The notes beneath the pieces were generated by a model. It did no database searches and was not told where the DNA came from. It worked only from the letters and a program-made list of their open reading frames with translations. From assembly GCF_003600685.1 (NCBI RefSeq), contig NZ_CP032084.1:248001-312000 (forward strand): a DNA stretch of 64,000 bases, in the 5' to 3' direction. The DNA comes from Achromobacter sp. B7. Lineage in GTDB: Bacteria > Pseudomonadota > Gammaproteobacteria > Burkholderiales > Burkholderiaceae_B. Made by a program: the position numbers and the translations under genes. This document shows, piece by piece, positions 47,091 to 56,174 of the stretch (position 1 is the stretch's first letter; each line of letters starts with the position of its first letter).

Positions 47091-47855
47091 ATGCGGATCT
47101 GCATGATGGAAGGGCCGGTGGACTTGATGCCGGACAGCGCCACGTGGGCGGGCATCGCCGAGCGGGTGGCCGAGCTGGCGCCGGACTTGCTTGTCACCAA
47201 CGAAATGCCTTTCGGCCCGTGGCTGGCGGCCTCGGCTGCCTATGACGCCGCGCGCGCCGCCGAGTCGGTGCGCCTGCACGAAGCGGGGCTGACCGCACTG
47301 GCCGCGTTGCAGGTGCCCGCCGTTGTTTCGTCACGCCCCGTGCCCGCCGGCGACCGTCTGGCCAACGAAGCGTTCGCCTTGCAGGGCGGGCGCTACACGG
47401 CGCTGCATCACAAGCAGTTCTTCCCAGAAGAGCCCGGGTTCTTCGAAGCCACCTGGTTTCGTCCCGCGATGGACGGTTTTCAGGTGTTCGAGGTGGGCGG
47501 CATCCGCCTGGGCGTGCAGCTGTGCACCGAATTGATGTTCAACGAACGGTCGCGCCGCTACGGGCGCGAGGGGGCCGAATTGATCGTGGTGCCGCGCGCC
47601 AGCGGCGCGTCCGTCGGCCGCTGGCTGACGGCCGGCGCGATGGCGGCATTGGTGTCGGGCTGCTATGTGGTCAGCTCGAACCGGGCCGGGCGCACGGCGC
47701 AGGGCCAGGTGTTCGGCGGCCGGGCGTTTGCGTTTCAGCCGGACGGCGAAGTGCTGGCGCAGTCCACCGATACGGAGTCCATCGTGGTCGTCGACGTGGA
47801 CCCGGCGCGGTCGCGGGCGCAGCAATCGCAGTATCCCTGCTACGTGAAGGAATAG
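47091..47855 (+). CDS. Nitrilase-superfamily (carbon-nitrogen) hydrolase of the hut cluster
   Basis: 254 aa. Catalytic triad positions: Glu in VTNEMPFG, Lys in ALHHKQFFPEE, Cys in GVQLCTELMF, and the C-terminal second-Glu region. Family members hydrolyse amides, nitriles or carbamoyl groups. Ends the hut cluster 88 bases after hutI. Homologues sit in some other hut loci, but their role is unclear; deformimination/formamide processing or ring-amide side products are possible. No HutF/HutG follows; the next gene is on the opposite strand. Confidence 0.85.
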   Translation: MRICMMEGPVDLMPDSATWAGIAERVAELAPDLLVTNEMPFGPWLAASAAYDAARAAESVRLHEAGLTALAALQVPAVVSSRPVPAGDRLANEAFALQGGRYTALHHKQFFPEEPGFFEATWFRPAMDGFQVFEVGGIRLGVQLCTELMFNERSRRYGREGAELIVVPRASGASVGRWLTAGAMAALVSGCYVVSSNRAGRTAQGQVFGGRAFAFQPDGEVLAQSTDTESIVVVDVDPARSRAQQSQYPCYVKE

Positions 47856-47880
47856 CCGGTCCGCTGGAATAGCCGGTCCG
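47849..47880. repeat. Tandem 15-bp direct repeat at the end of the hut cluster
   Basis: GGAATAGCCGGTCCG occurs at 47849-47863 and 47866-47880 (period 17). The first copy contains the stop codon of the nitrilase-like gene. It looks like a small local duplication. Confidence 0.85.
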
Positions 47881-47909
47881 TTGCGATTGCGCGCGGTCCC
47901 GCGCCGCGC

Positions 47910-49508
47910 TCAGGCTGCGATGGCGATGTGCCGTCGGTCTTCGATCAAGGTCGGCAGCCGGAACGCGCTGACGGCGCCTTGCAAACGTTGCGCCTGGTTT
48001 TCCAGCGAGGTGGCGGCGGCCGCGGCTTCTTCGACCAGCGCGGCATTTTGCTGCGTCACCTGGTCCATCTGATTGACGGCGGTGTTGACCTGATCAATGC
48101 CGGTCACCTGCTCTTGCGAGGCGGTGGCGATGTCGTTGACCAGCAGCGTCAGCCGCTCGATGGTGTCCAGGATTTCTTGCATGGTGCGCCCGGCCGTTTC
48201 GACCTGGGTGGACCCCGCCTGCACGGTGGCGCTGGAGGCCGACAGCAATTGCTTGATCTCTTTGGCCGCGCCCGCGCTGCGCTGCGCCAGCGACCGCACT
48301 TCCGCCGCCACCACCGCGAAGCCCTTGCCCTCTTCGCCCGCGCGTGCGGCCTCGACCGCCGCGTTCAGCGCCAGGATGTTGGTCTGGAAGGCGATGCCGT
48401 CGATCACGCTGACGATGTCTTCGATGCGCCCCGAGTCCTGTGCGATTTCCCGCATGGTGCTCACGGCTTCCTTCACCGCCATGCCGCCGCGCTGCACCAC
48501 CTGGCTGGCCACAACCGCCATCTGGTTGGCCTGCCGCGCGTTCTCGGCGTTGCTGGTCACCGTGGACAGCAGTTGCTCCATGCTGGCGGCGGTTTGTTCC
48601 AACGAGGCCGCCTGCTGTTCGGTGCGGCTGGACAGGTCCTGGTTGCCGGCGGCAATTTCGCTGGAACCCGCGTTGATCTCGACCACGCCTTCGCGCACGG
48701 CATGCACGGTGCGCACCAGGCTTTCCTGCATGTCTTGCAGGTACGGGATGATCTGGCCCACGCAGTTGCGGCCGTAGGGTGCCAGCGGCGTGGTCAGGTC
48801 GCCGCTGGCGATGCGGCGAAAGTGCGCTTTGATGGTTTCCAGGGGACGCCGCACGAAAATCACCACATAGCGGTCGCCCAAAGCCAGCAACAGCAGGCAG
48901 ATCGCCAGGACGATACCCATGCCGGTGTAGGCTTGCCGGCGCTTGGCGGCGGCGTCTGCCCACAGCTGCGTTTCGCGGTCCTTGGCGTAGGCTTCATAGT
49001 TTTCGATGCTTTTGCCGAACGCGCGGCTGGCGCTCACGACGGCCCCGGCCGCATGTTCGCGTGCGCGTTTGACGTCGCCGGCTTCCAGGTGTTGGCGCTG
49101 CACGGCGATGCCGCCATTGACCAGCGCATCGAAGCCTGCCTGCATGGGTTGCAGGATGGCGGCGGGCGCGTCGTCGCGGGCAAGTTCGATGAAGATGGCC
49201 TGCTGCTTGCGGGCTTCGTCCAGCGCGGCGTCGATGCTGCGCCCTTCTTCCGCTGCCTGGGCCGTTTTGCCCTCGGCCGCGTATTCCAGTTGCCGGGACA
49301 GCCGCAGCCGTGCGCGCATGATTTGATCGTTGACCCGAGACAGGGCTGAGACTTCGTGAAGCAGTTCGCTACTGTCGGCAAGCGCTTCCCCGGCGCTGCG
49401 CAACCCGTTGACGCTGATGGCTGAAAGTCCGATGACCAGTGCACTGATGGCAAGCAGGGTGCACAGGATCAGGCGCCGGATGGTGATGTCTTTCAAAAAC
49501 TGTGTCAT
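47910..49508 (-). CDS. Methyl-accepting chemotaxis protein
   Basis: 532 aa. TM1 ~11-33, periplasmic four-helix-bundle ligand domain (~34-195), TM2 ~196-216, HAMP, then the cytoplasmic coiled-coil with methylation helices and hairpin tip ([23 protein letters not shown] and [21 protein letters not shown], the invariant MCP core). Tar/Tsr-like class. The C-terminus lacks the NWETF pentapeptide for CheR tethering. Start ATG 49508 gives the [12 protein letters not shown] membrane-entry sequence. Signal unknown; its position next to the hut genes hints at an amino acid-type attractant, only as a guess. Confidence 0.93.
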   Translation of the reverse strand: MTQFLKDITIRRLILCTLLAISALVIGLSAISVNGLRSAGEALADSSELLHEVSALSRVNDQIMRARLRLSRQLEYAAEGKTAQAAEEGRSIDAALDEARKQQAIFIELARDDAPAAILQPMQAGFDALVNGGIAVQRQHLEAGDVKRAREHAAGAVVSASRAFGKSIENYEAYAKDRETQLWADAAAKRRQAYTGMGIVLAICLLLLALGDRYVVIFVRRPLETIKAHFRRIASGDLTTPLAPYGRNCVGQIIPYLQDMQESLVRTVHAVREGVVEINAGSSEIAAGNQDLSSRTEQQAASLEQTAASMEQLLSTVTSNAENARQANQMAVVASQVVQRGGMAVKEAVSTMREIAQDSGRIEDIVSVIDGIAFQTNILALNAAVEAARAGEEGKGFAVVAAEVRSLAQRSAGAAKEIKQLLSASSATVQAGSTQVETAGRTMQEILDTIERLTLLVNDIATASQEQVTGIDQVNTAVNQMDQVTQQNAALVEEAAAAATSLENQAQRLQGAVSAFRLPTLIEDRRHIAIAA

Positions 49509-49654
49509 GCGTGTCGTCCCAAATACAGCGAGTGCTGCATAGACAACAACGACCCCGCTGCCGCGATATTTAGCGACTGTTGCACAACTTACGAATATGT
49601 CTGGCCGTTCGACGAATATGTCGATAAATACCGCAACAATCTTGCGATTTGGCG

Positions 49655-51112
49655 CTATTTCGAAGGGTGCGGCGTGGGCGCCTGCATGGGTTCGGACGCG
49701 TCGAAGCGCAGACGCGAAAAGCTGGCGATGCAGGCTAGCGCCGCGCATAGCCCGCCCAGCCACAACGCCGCCACCGCGCCATGGGTCGTGGACACGTGAA
49801 AACAGGCCGCCACCAGCGCCGCCCCGGTCGCCTGGCCCAACAGCCGCACCGTACCGATCATGCCGCTGGCGCCGCCCGCTCGCGAAGCCGGGGCGGACGT
49901 CATGATGGCGCGCAGATTGGGCGATTGGAAGAACCCGAAGCCCGCGCCGCAGATGGCCATGCGCCAGCAGATGTCCCAGACCGTCGGCGCGGCGGGCAGC
50001 AGCGCCATCAACACCATCCCCAGCGCCAACATGGCCAGGCCGACGCCGCCCAGGATGCCCGCCGGATACCGGTCGGACAAACGGCCCGCGATGGGCGCCA
50101 TGATGGCGACCACGACGGGCCACGGCGTGATCAGGAAGCCGGTGTGGACCTGGCTATAGCCCAGCACGGTCTGGAACATGAAAGGCAGGGACACAAAGGC
50201 CAGTGCCTGCGCGGCGAACGCGCACACGGCGGTGGCCGCCGACAGGGCGAACAGCGGGCGGCGCAACAGGTCCACGGCAAGAATGGGCGCGGGGTGCCCG
50301 GCTTGCCGACGCATCAGCAACCACAGGGTGGCAACGGCGCCGCCCCATTCCAGCGTGACGCGCGGCCATGGCGCAGCATGCGCCAGTTCATTGGAGCCCA
50401 GCACGAACAGCCCCAGCGTCAGCGCGCAAAGGGCCGCGGCGATGCCGTCAAAGCCGTGCGGCGCGCGCGCGGTTTCCGGCAGGCCGCGCAAGCCCAGCAC
50501 GGCGGCCAGGATGCCGATCGGCACGTTGATCAGGAACAGCCAGTGCCAGGAGCCCAGCAGCAGGATGGCCGACGCGGCGGTCGGCCCGGCGGCGAACGAC
50601 AGGCCGACCACCATGGCGTTCAGGCCCAGTCCACGGCCCAGCATCGAAGACGGATAGATGAAGCGCAGCAAGGCGCCGTTCACGCTCATCACGCCTGCCG
50701 CGCCCAGCCCCTGCAAGATGCGCGCGACCACCAGCGTGGGCAGCGACGGCGCCAGTCCGCAGGCCAGCGACGACAAGGTGAACACCACCAAGCCCACCAT
50801 GTACACCCGACGATGGCCCAGGATTTCACCCAGCGCGGCGGCGGGCAGCAAGCCGGCCACCATGGCCAACTGATAACCGCTGATTACCCAGATCGACCCG
50901 GCATCGCTGGCTTGCAGGTCGCGCGCGATGGTGGGCAGCGCCGTGTTGGCGATGGCCGTATCCAGGCTGGCCATGCACACAGCCAACATGACGGCCAACA
51001 GGGCGCCCAGCCGTTCCGAGGCGGGCAGGCCGGCGCCGGCCGGGTAAACGGTATTGCGTGAGAACGGGAGCATGGGCGTCAGGGATGGCGTGCGGGCGGA
51101 CGTGTCCGGCAT
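49655..51112 (-). CDS. DHA2-family MFS multidrug transporter (EmrB/QacA type)
   Basis: 485 aa, 14 TM. Motif [17 protein letters not shown] in TM1, the motif A region [25 protein letters not shown] and [20 protein letters not shown] (motif B/C). Exports drugs or toxic compounds by proton antiport. The exact start is uncertain: no Shine-Dalgarno precedes ATG 51112, and an internal ATG at 51073 also fits. No EmrA-like adaptor is adjacent, so it probably acts alone. Confidence 0.9.
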   Translation of the reverse strand: MPDTSARTPSLTPMLPFSRNTVYPAGAGLPASERLGALLAVMLAVCMASLDTAIANTALPTIARDLQASDAGSIWVISGYQLAMVAGLLPAAALGEILGHRRVYMVGLVVFTLSSLACGLAPSLPTLVVARILQGLGAAGVMSVNGALLRFIYPSSMLGRGLGLNAMVVGLSFAAGPTAASAILLLGSWHWLFLINVPIGILAAVLGLRGLPETARAPHGFDGIAAALCALTLGLFVLGSNELAHAAPWPRVTLEWGGAVATLWLLMRRQAGHPAPILAVDLLRRPLFALSAATAVCAFAAQALAFVSLPFMFQTVLGYSQVHTGFLITPWPVVVAIMAPIAGRLSDRYPAGILGGVGLAMLALGMVLMALLPAAPTVWDICWRMAICGAGFGFFQSPNLRAIMTSAPASRAGGASGMIGTVRLLGQATGAALVAACFHVSTTHGAVAALWLGGLCAALACIASFSRLRFDASEPMQAPTPHPSK

Positions 51113-51504
51113 CAGGAGGACTGATTCTAATGCGGCATCGGGATTCAACGCTTGGTCAGCCAGCCGCCCCGCGCATCGGTAATCAAACTGATGCCGGCGA
51201 TCGACCATGCCAAATAATCGCCGAGGCGTCTCGGGATTAATACTTGCTACATGTGCTGAATATCCGCAGAGTCACATGCAGAAACGAAATTCAGCGCGTA
51301 TTTACAACGAAATGTATGTCCGCAAAATCGGCCGATTTTCATAGGGTGAGTCTCGCAACGCCACCGCTGCGTTGCATTCCGTTTTGTCGCAATGGGCAAA
51401 ATGCGCAGGCGAATTTGAAACTATTCTGCTTGGGTATGCGATATTGCACGTACGATTAATTTCGATTTTCTTGATGGTGCAACTATTTGGGTGGGAGGTT
51501 TCCT
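51113..51504. other. Noncoding region upstream of the pilus operon (392 bp)
   Basis: No gene. The base composition is distinctly AT-richer than the surroundings. The right part (about 51370-51500) probably holds the pilus promoter; TTGAAA at 51415-51420 followed by AT-rich ATATTG near 51440 is a weak candidate. Two divergent genes face away from this gap. Confidence 0.5.
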
Positions 51505-52008
51505 ATGAAGCGCTTGTCCTTGTATGTAGCAGCGTTGTCCGCGTGCGGCGTGGGTTTACCGGGGGTGGTAAATGCGCAAGCCGGTCCCACCGCGAATTTC
51601 AATGTCACGCTGACCATTACCGCCAACTGCGTGATTGCCGCGAATAATCTGGCGTTTGGCACCCACGGTGTGTTGAATACCGCGATAACCGGCAATACCA
51701 CGCTGAACGTCACGTGCAGCAATACCACGCCATATACCGTGGGCTTAAGTTCCGGCACCGGCACCGGTTCCTCCGGCACGACTCGGTTTATGCAAGGCAC
51801 GGGCTCCAATACCGCCACGGTTGCGTATCAGCTGTATCAGCCGAATAGCCCCACCGTTGTCTGGGGCGACGCCCAGGTAGCGGACCGGGTGGGCGGCGTG
51901 GGCAACGGCAGCGCGCAGGCACTGGTTGTCAACGGCACGGTGCCGGTGCAAACCACCCCGGCGCCAGACACCTACTCTTCCACGGTCACTGCCACGGTCT
52001 ACTTCTAG
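51505..52008 (+). CDS. Spore coat U domain pilin (Csu-type major subunit candidate)
   Basis: 167 aa secreted subunit of an archaic (sigma/Csu) chaperone-usher pilus. Signal peptide to about VVNAQA, then the SCPU domain with two Cys (TITANCVIAANN and NVTCSNTTPY) expected to form the disulfide, and C-terminal donor-complementable strand YSSTVTATVYF. GGGAGG lies 7 bases upstream of ATG. Its stop overlaps the chaperone start (TAGTG). Confidence 0.88.
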   Translation: MKRLSLYVAALSACGVGLPGVVNAQAGPTANFNVTLTITANCVIAANNLAFGTHGVLNTAITGNTTLNVTCSNTTPYTVGLSSGTGTGSSGTTRFMQGTGSNTATVAYQLYQPNSPTVVWGDAQVADRVGGVGNGSAQALVVNGTVPVQTTPAPDTYSSTVTATVYF

Positions 52009-52733
52009 TGCGCGCCCTGATGCGTACGCTGCCGGTGGCCGTGTCGGTGCTGTGCCTGGCGGCGTGGACGCCGGCCGCGCTGGCGGCGGCCTTGCAGATA
52101 TCGCCGGTGCTGGTGGAGCTTGCGCCCCAGCAGGGGGCCAGCGCCGTCATGCTGCGCAATCCGGGCGCCACACCGATCTACGGCCAGGTGCGCACCTATC
52201 GGTGGGACCAGGCCAATGGCGACGATGTCTTGACGCCCACGGAAGATATCCAGGCCAGCCCGCCGATCATTCAGGTGCCGCCCGGCGGCGAACAACTGGT
52301 GCGGCTGGTGCGCGCCTCGCGCGAACTGGAGCCGGTGCAGCGCAGTTACCGCGTCATCATCGACGAGATCCCCGACCCTTCCACCCCCGGCATGAACGGC
52401 GTGGTGTTGCGCCTGCGATATTCCGTGCCGGTGTTCGTGGCGGGGGCGGCGGCGTCGCCGCAACCCGAGCTGGCCTGGCGCGTTGCAAAAGAGGGCGACG
52501 CCTGGGTGCTGCGGTTATCGAACACCGGCTCGCGCTACGCGCAAGTCGCGGCGTTGCAGATCGTTAACGGGGCGGGCAAGACGGTGGCGAAAGTCGACGG
52601 GTTGCTGGGCTACGCATTGGCGCAGCGCGCCCGTGAATGGCGGATTCCCGCAAAGCAGGCCGCGCCTGGCCCGGTGCGGATCAAAGCCCTGATCAATGGT
52701 GACGACGTCACCGTCGCCCCGCGCATCGAATGA
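52008..52733 (+). CDS. Periplasmic pilus chaperone (PapD/CsuC-like)
   Basis: 241 aa. Signal peptide (residues ~1-27), then two Ig-like domains. Conserved FGS-chaperone features are ALQISPVLVELAPQQGASAVMLRNPG, YRVIIDEIP and RYSVPVFV. GTG start overlaps the upstream stop by one base. Escorts the SCPU subunits to the usher. Confidence 0.88.
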   Translation: MRALMRTLPVAVSVLCLAAWTPAALAAALQISPVLVELAPQQGASAVMLRNPGATPIYGQVRTYRWDQANGDDVLTPTEDIQASPPIIQVPPGGEQLVRLVRASRELEPVQRSYRVIIDEIPDPSTPGMNGVVLRLRYSVPVFVAGAAASPQPELAWRVAKEGDAWVLRLSNTGSRYAQVAALQIVNGAGKTVAKVDGLLGYALAQRAREWRIPAKQAAPGPVRIKALINGDDVTVAPRIE

Positions 52734-52784
52734 CCGCGCATCGCGCGCGGCTGCGCGAGGGGCAATGACGAGGAAGGCCAGTCC

Positions 52785-55130
52785 ATGGCAGTACGCGCTT
52801 GTCTTGGGCGGGGACGACGCATGTGGCGGCTTGCACTTTGCCTGCTGTGCGCGCCGGCAATGGCGGCGGACCCGCCCGACCAACTGGTGTCTTTCGGCAA
52901 TATCGCCGAGCGTGATGTGTATCTGGAGGTCAGTATCAACGGCGTCAATACGTCCCAATTGATTCGGTTTCGCGACGTGCAAGGCCGGCTGTCGGCCAGC
53001 GCGGGCGCCTTGCGGTCGGTGGGTGTGGACCTATCCACGCTGGGTCTGCCGGACGGCCGCGATATCGCGCTGGATAGCATTGCCGGCGTGCGCTACGCGT
53101 ACCGGACGGCAGAGCAATCGGTGGACATCCAGTTGCCCGACTCGTTGCGCGTGCCCTATGAAGTGGGCGCGGCCGGGGCCACGCAAACGCCGCCGGCCAC
53201 CTCCGGGCGCGGGCTGCTGCTGAACTACGACGCGTATGCGCAAACCGATTCGCTCTATCGGCTGGCGCTGTTTACCGAGCAGCGCTACTTCGATCCGCAC
53301 GGCCTGTTCAGCAATACGGGCACGGCGTATCTGGGCGGCGCGGCGGATCGCTACGTGCGCTATGACACCTTCTGGACGCGATCAGACCAGCAGACGATGC
53401 GCACGCTGCGGCTGGGCGACACCATCACGTCGTCGTTGAACTGGTCGCGTTCGGTGCGAATGGCCGGCGTGCAATGGGGCCGGAACTTCGCGCTGCGGCC
53501 CGACCTGGTGACGTTTCCCGTGTCGTCGTTGAGCGCATCGTCGGTGGTGCCCTCGTCCGTTGCGCTGTACGTCAATGGCGTCCAGCAGTTCTCCGGCAAC
53601 GTGCCGCCCGGGCCCTTTGTGGTGAACCAGATTCCGGGCATCACGGGCGCGGGCCAGGCCACGCTGATCACTCGCGACGCGCTGGGCCGCACGGTGACAA
53701 CCTCGGTGCCGCTGTATATCGATACGCGCATGCTGGCGTCCGGCCTGTCCAGCTGGTCGGTGGAAGCGGGCTTTGTGCGCCGCCAGTTCAGCGTGCGCTC
53801 GTTCGACTATGACGACAAACCCATGCTGACCTCGTCAGGGCGCTACGGGGTCAGCGACGACCTGACCGTGGAAGGGCACGCGGAAGCGGGCGCCGGCCTG
53901 GCCAACCTGGGCGCGGGCGCCTTGGTGAAGCTGGGGCAGGCGGGCGTGCTGAGCGGGTCCGTGTCGGGCAGCGCGGGCAGCTATTCCGGAGGCCAGATCG
54001 GCCTGGGGTACCAGTACGTGCGGCCAAGCTTCAGCATCGATATGCAGGCCACGCGCGCGCTGGGCGATTACGGCGACCTGGGTTCGCGCGAAGACGCGCC
54101 GGTGCCGCGCCAGACCGAACGCGTCACCGTGTCCCTGCCCCTGACCAGTGCGCAAAGCGTGGCGTTGAGCTACATCGGCTATCGCATGCCGCAGGTGCCG
54201 GCGGCAAAGCTCGGGTCGGTGTCGTACACGGTCAATCTGCACAGCCGGGTGGTGCTGACGGCCAGCGCCTACAACGATTTTGCCGAGGACGGTTCGCGCG
54301 GTGTCTACCTTGGCCTGTCGCTGATGCTGGGCGATCGTACGCAAGCCACCGCATCGGCAGGTCGGCAGGCCGGGCAGGACACCTACAGCGTGGGCGCGCA
54401 GAGCAGCGTGGCGTACGAAGGCGGCTGGGGGTGGGCGTTGCAGAACGGGCGGTCGGGCAGCATGCAATACAACCAGGGGCAGGCCCAGTTTCTGGGCCGC
54501 TACGGCCAGCTGACGGGCATCGTGCAGGACTATGGCGGCACGACGACGGCCGCAGCGCAGGCATCCGGGTCGCTGGCCATAATGGACGGCGCGGTGCTGC
54601 CGTCGCGCCGCATCAACGACAGCTTTGCGCTGGTCTCCACCGACGGCGAGCCCGATGTGGCGGTGCTGCACGAAAACAGAAAGTTGGGCAGGACGAACCG
54701 CAGCGGCTATCTGTTGGTGCCGGACTTGAATTCCTATCAGACCAATCGCCTGGCCATCGACCCGGAAGACCTGCCCGTGGACGTGAAGCTGGACACCACG
54801 AAGGCCGTGGTGGTGCCGCAGGCGGGCGCCGGGGTGCTGGCCAAGTTCCAGGTGGAAAAGTACGCGGCGGCCTCGGTCATCCTGCAATTGCCGAACGGCG
54901 CGCCGGTGCCCGTGGGCGCCCAAGTCGTGCAGGTGGAAAGCGGCAAGCGTTCCGTGGTGGGATACGACGGGATTGCGTTCGTGGAAGACCTTCAGGCCAG
55001 TAACCAGCTGCGGGTGCGTGGCGCAGGCGTATCTTGCCTGGTGGACTTCGATTACGTCCGCGACGAAGACCACCCGCTGCCCACGCTGGGGCCGTATCCG
55101 TGCCGGCCGCTGCAAGGAGCGCGGCCGTGA
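52785..55130 (+). CDS. Fimbrial outer-membrane usher protein (CsuD-like)
   Basis: 781 aa, shorter than classical ushers (~830-860) but normal for Csu-type. Signal peptide (residues ~1-28), N-terminal domain, 24-strand barrel with plug (GPFVVNQIPGITGAGQATLITRDALG is the conserved part of the barrel start), and C-terminal domains; YLLVPDLNSYQTNRLAIDPEDLP is an usher hallmark. AGGAAGG precedes ATG. Its stop overlaps the next start by one base. Confidence 0.93.
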   Translation: MAVRACLGRGRRMWRLALCLLCAPAMAADPPDQLVSFGNIAERDVYLEVSINGVNTSQLIRFRDVQGRLSASAGALRSVGVDLSTLGLPDGRDIALDSIAGVRYAYRTAEQSVDIQLPDSLRVPYEVGAAGATQTPPATSGRGLLLNYDAYAQTDSLYRLALFTEQRYFDPHGLFSNTGTAYLGGAADRYVRYDTFWTRSDQQTMRTLRLGDTITSSLNWSRSVRMAGVQWGRNFALRPDLVTFPVSSLSASSVVPSSVALYVNGVQQFSGNVPPGPFVVNQIPGITGAGQATLITRDALGRTVTTSVPLYIDTRMLASGLSSWSVEAGFVRRQFSVRSFDYDDKPMLTSSGRYGVSDDLTVEGHAEAGAGLANLGAGALVKLGQAGVLSGSVSGSAGSYSGGQIGLGYQYVRPSFSIDMQATRALGDYGDLGSREDAPVPRQTERVTVSLPLTSAQSVALSYIGYRMPQVPAAKLGSVSYTVNLHSRVVLTASAYNDFAEDGSRGVYLGLSLMLGDRTQATASAGRQAGQDTYSVGAQSSVAYEGGWGWALQNGRSGSMQYNQGQAQFLGRYGQLTGIVQDYGGTTTAAAQASGSLAIMDGAVLPSRRINDSFALVSTDGEPDVAVLHENRKLGRTNRSGYLLVPDLNSYQTNRLAIDPEDLPVDVKLDTTKAVVVPQAGAGVLAKFQVEKYAAASVILQLPNGAPVPVGAQVVQVESGKRSVVGYDGIAFVEDLQASNQLRVRGAGVSCLVDFDYVRDEDHPLPTLGPYPCRPLQGARP

Positions 55131-56167
55131 TGGCGCGGCGGCGCGGCATGGGGCCGACGCAGGGGGCGGCGCGGTTGCCGCTGCGCTGGCTGTTGTTGTC
55201 CGCCAGCGCGGCGTTGGCCATGGCCTATGGCAGCTTGGCGCAGGCCAGTTCCTGCACGTTGGGCGCGGGCACGACATCGACGATGGATTTCGGCGCGGTC
55301 AACCCGCTGCTGCCGGCCGATACCGTCAACGATAGTGGGCAGGTCACGGTGACCTGCACCTTTACCGCGCTGGGCCTGTTTGCGCGCGTGTGCTTCAACC
55401 TGGGCCTGGGCAATACCAGTACGTCAAACAACCCGCGTACCTTGGGGGCCGGCACGAACCGGATGAACTACAACCTGTACACCAACACCGCGCGCACGCA
55501 GGTGTGGGGCGCTTCGACCAGTTCCGGCCCGACATCGGTATTGCTGACCGGGCCGCTGTTGGTTCTGGGCGGGCCGGTGTCGACCACGTTCAAGTTCTAC
55601 GGCAAGGTGCCGGGCAACCAGCCGCTGGTCTCGACGGTCAATAACGCCAACACGACGTATTCCGAAACCTACCCCAGCACGGCTACGGTCGACGTGTTGT
55701 TCGGCCTGGGCGCGTTGGGCAATTGCCCGTTGTCCACGGTCACGCAGCGCATCTCCATTCCGTTGACCGTGACGGCGCAGGTACAGAAAAATTGCACGAT
55801 CAACGCGACGGATCTGGCGTTTCCGCCCAAGGGGGTGTTGAGCACAGCGGCCACGGCCACCAGCGCCATCACCGTCAAGTGCACCAACAACAACGCATTT
55901 TCGATCGCGCTGAACGGCGGTTCGGTAGCGGGCAACGTGCTGGCGCGCAAGATGAAGCACGCGACGGCGGCCGACACGGTCAGCTACCAGCTTTATCAGG
56001 ACAGCAGCTACGCCACGATCTGGGGCGACGCGTCGGGCGGCGCCCCGCGCGTGGGCACCGGCACGGGCGCCAACCAAACGTTCACGGTGTACGGCCGGGT
56101 GCCTCCCCAGCCTACTCCCCGGCCGGGTAATTACAAGGACGTTGTCACCGCCACCATCACGTTCTGA
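55130..56167 (+). CDS. Two-domain SCPU pilus protein (CsuE-like tip adhesin candidate)
   Basis: 345 aa. Signal peptide (~residues 18-38), then two SCPU-like domains: N-terminal ~40-185 (SSCTLGAGTTSTMDFGAVN) and C-terminal ~200-345 (VQKNCTINATDLAF; VKCTNNNAFSIAL), the latter similar to the 51505 pilin and ending with a strand-like YKDVVTATITF. Two-domain SCPU proteins such as CsuE are tip adhesins. AAGGAG upstream; start overlaps the usher stop. Last gene of the operon. Confidence 0.85.
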   Translation: MARRRGMGPTQGAARLPLRWLLLSASAALAMAYGSLAQASSCTLGAGTTSTMDFGAVNPLLPADTVNDSGQVTVTCTFTALGLFARVCFNLGLGNTSTSNNPRTLGAGTNRMNYNLYTNTARTQVWGASTSSGPTSVLLTGPLLVLGGPVSTTFKFYGKVPGNQPLVSTVNNANTTYSETYPSTATVDVLFGLGALGNCPLSTVTQRISIPLTVTAQVQKNCTINATDLAFPPKGVLSTAATATSAITVKCTNNNAFSIALNGGSVAGNVLARKMKHATAADTVSYQLYQDSSYATIWGDASGGAPRVGTGTGANQTFTVYGRVPPQPTPRPGNYKDVVTATITF

Positions 56168-56174
56168 CGCCCGC

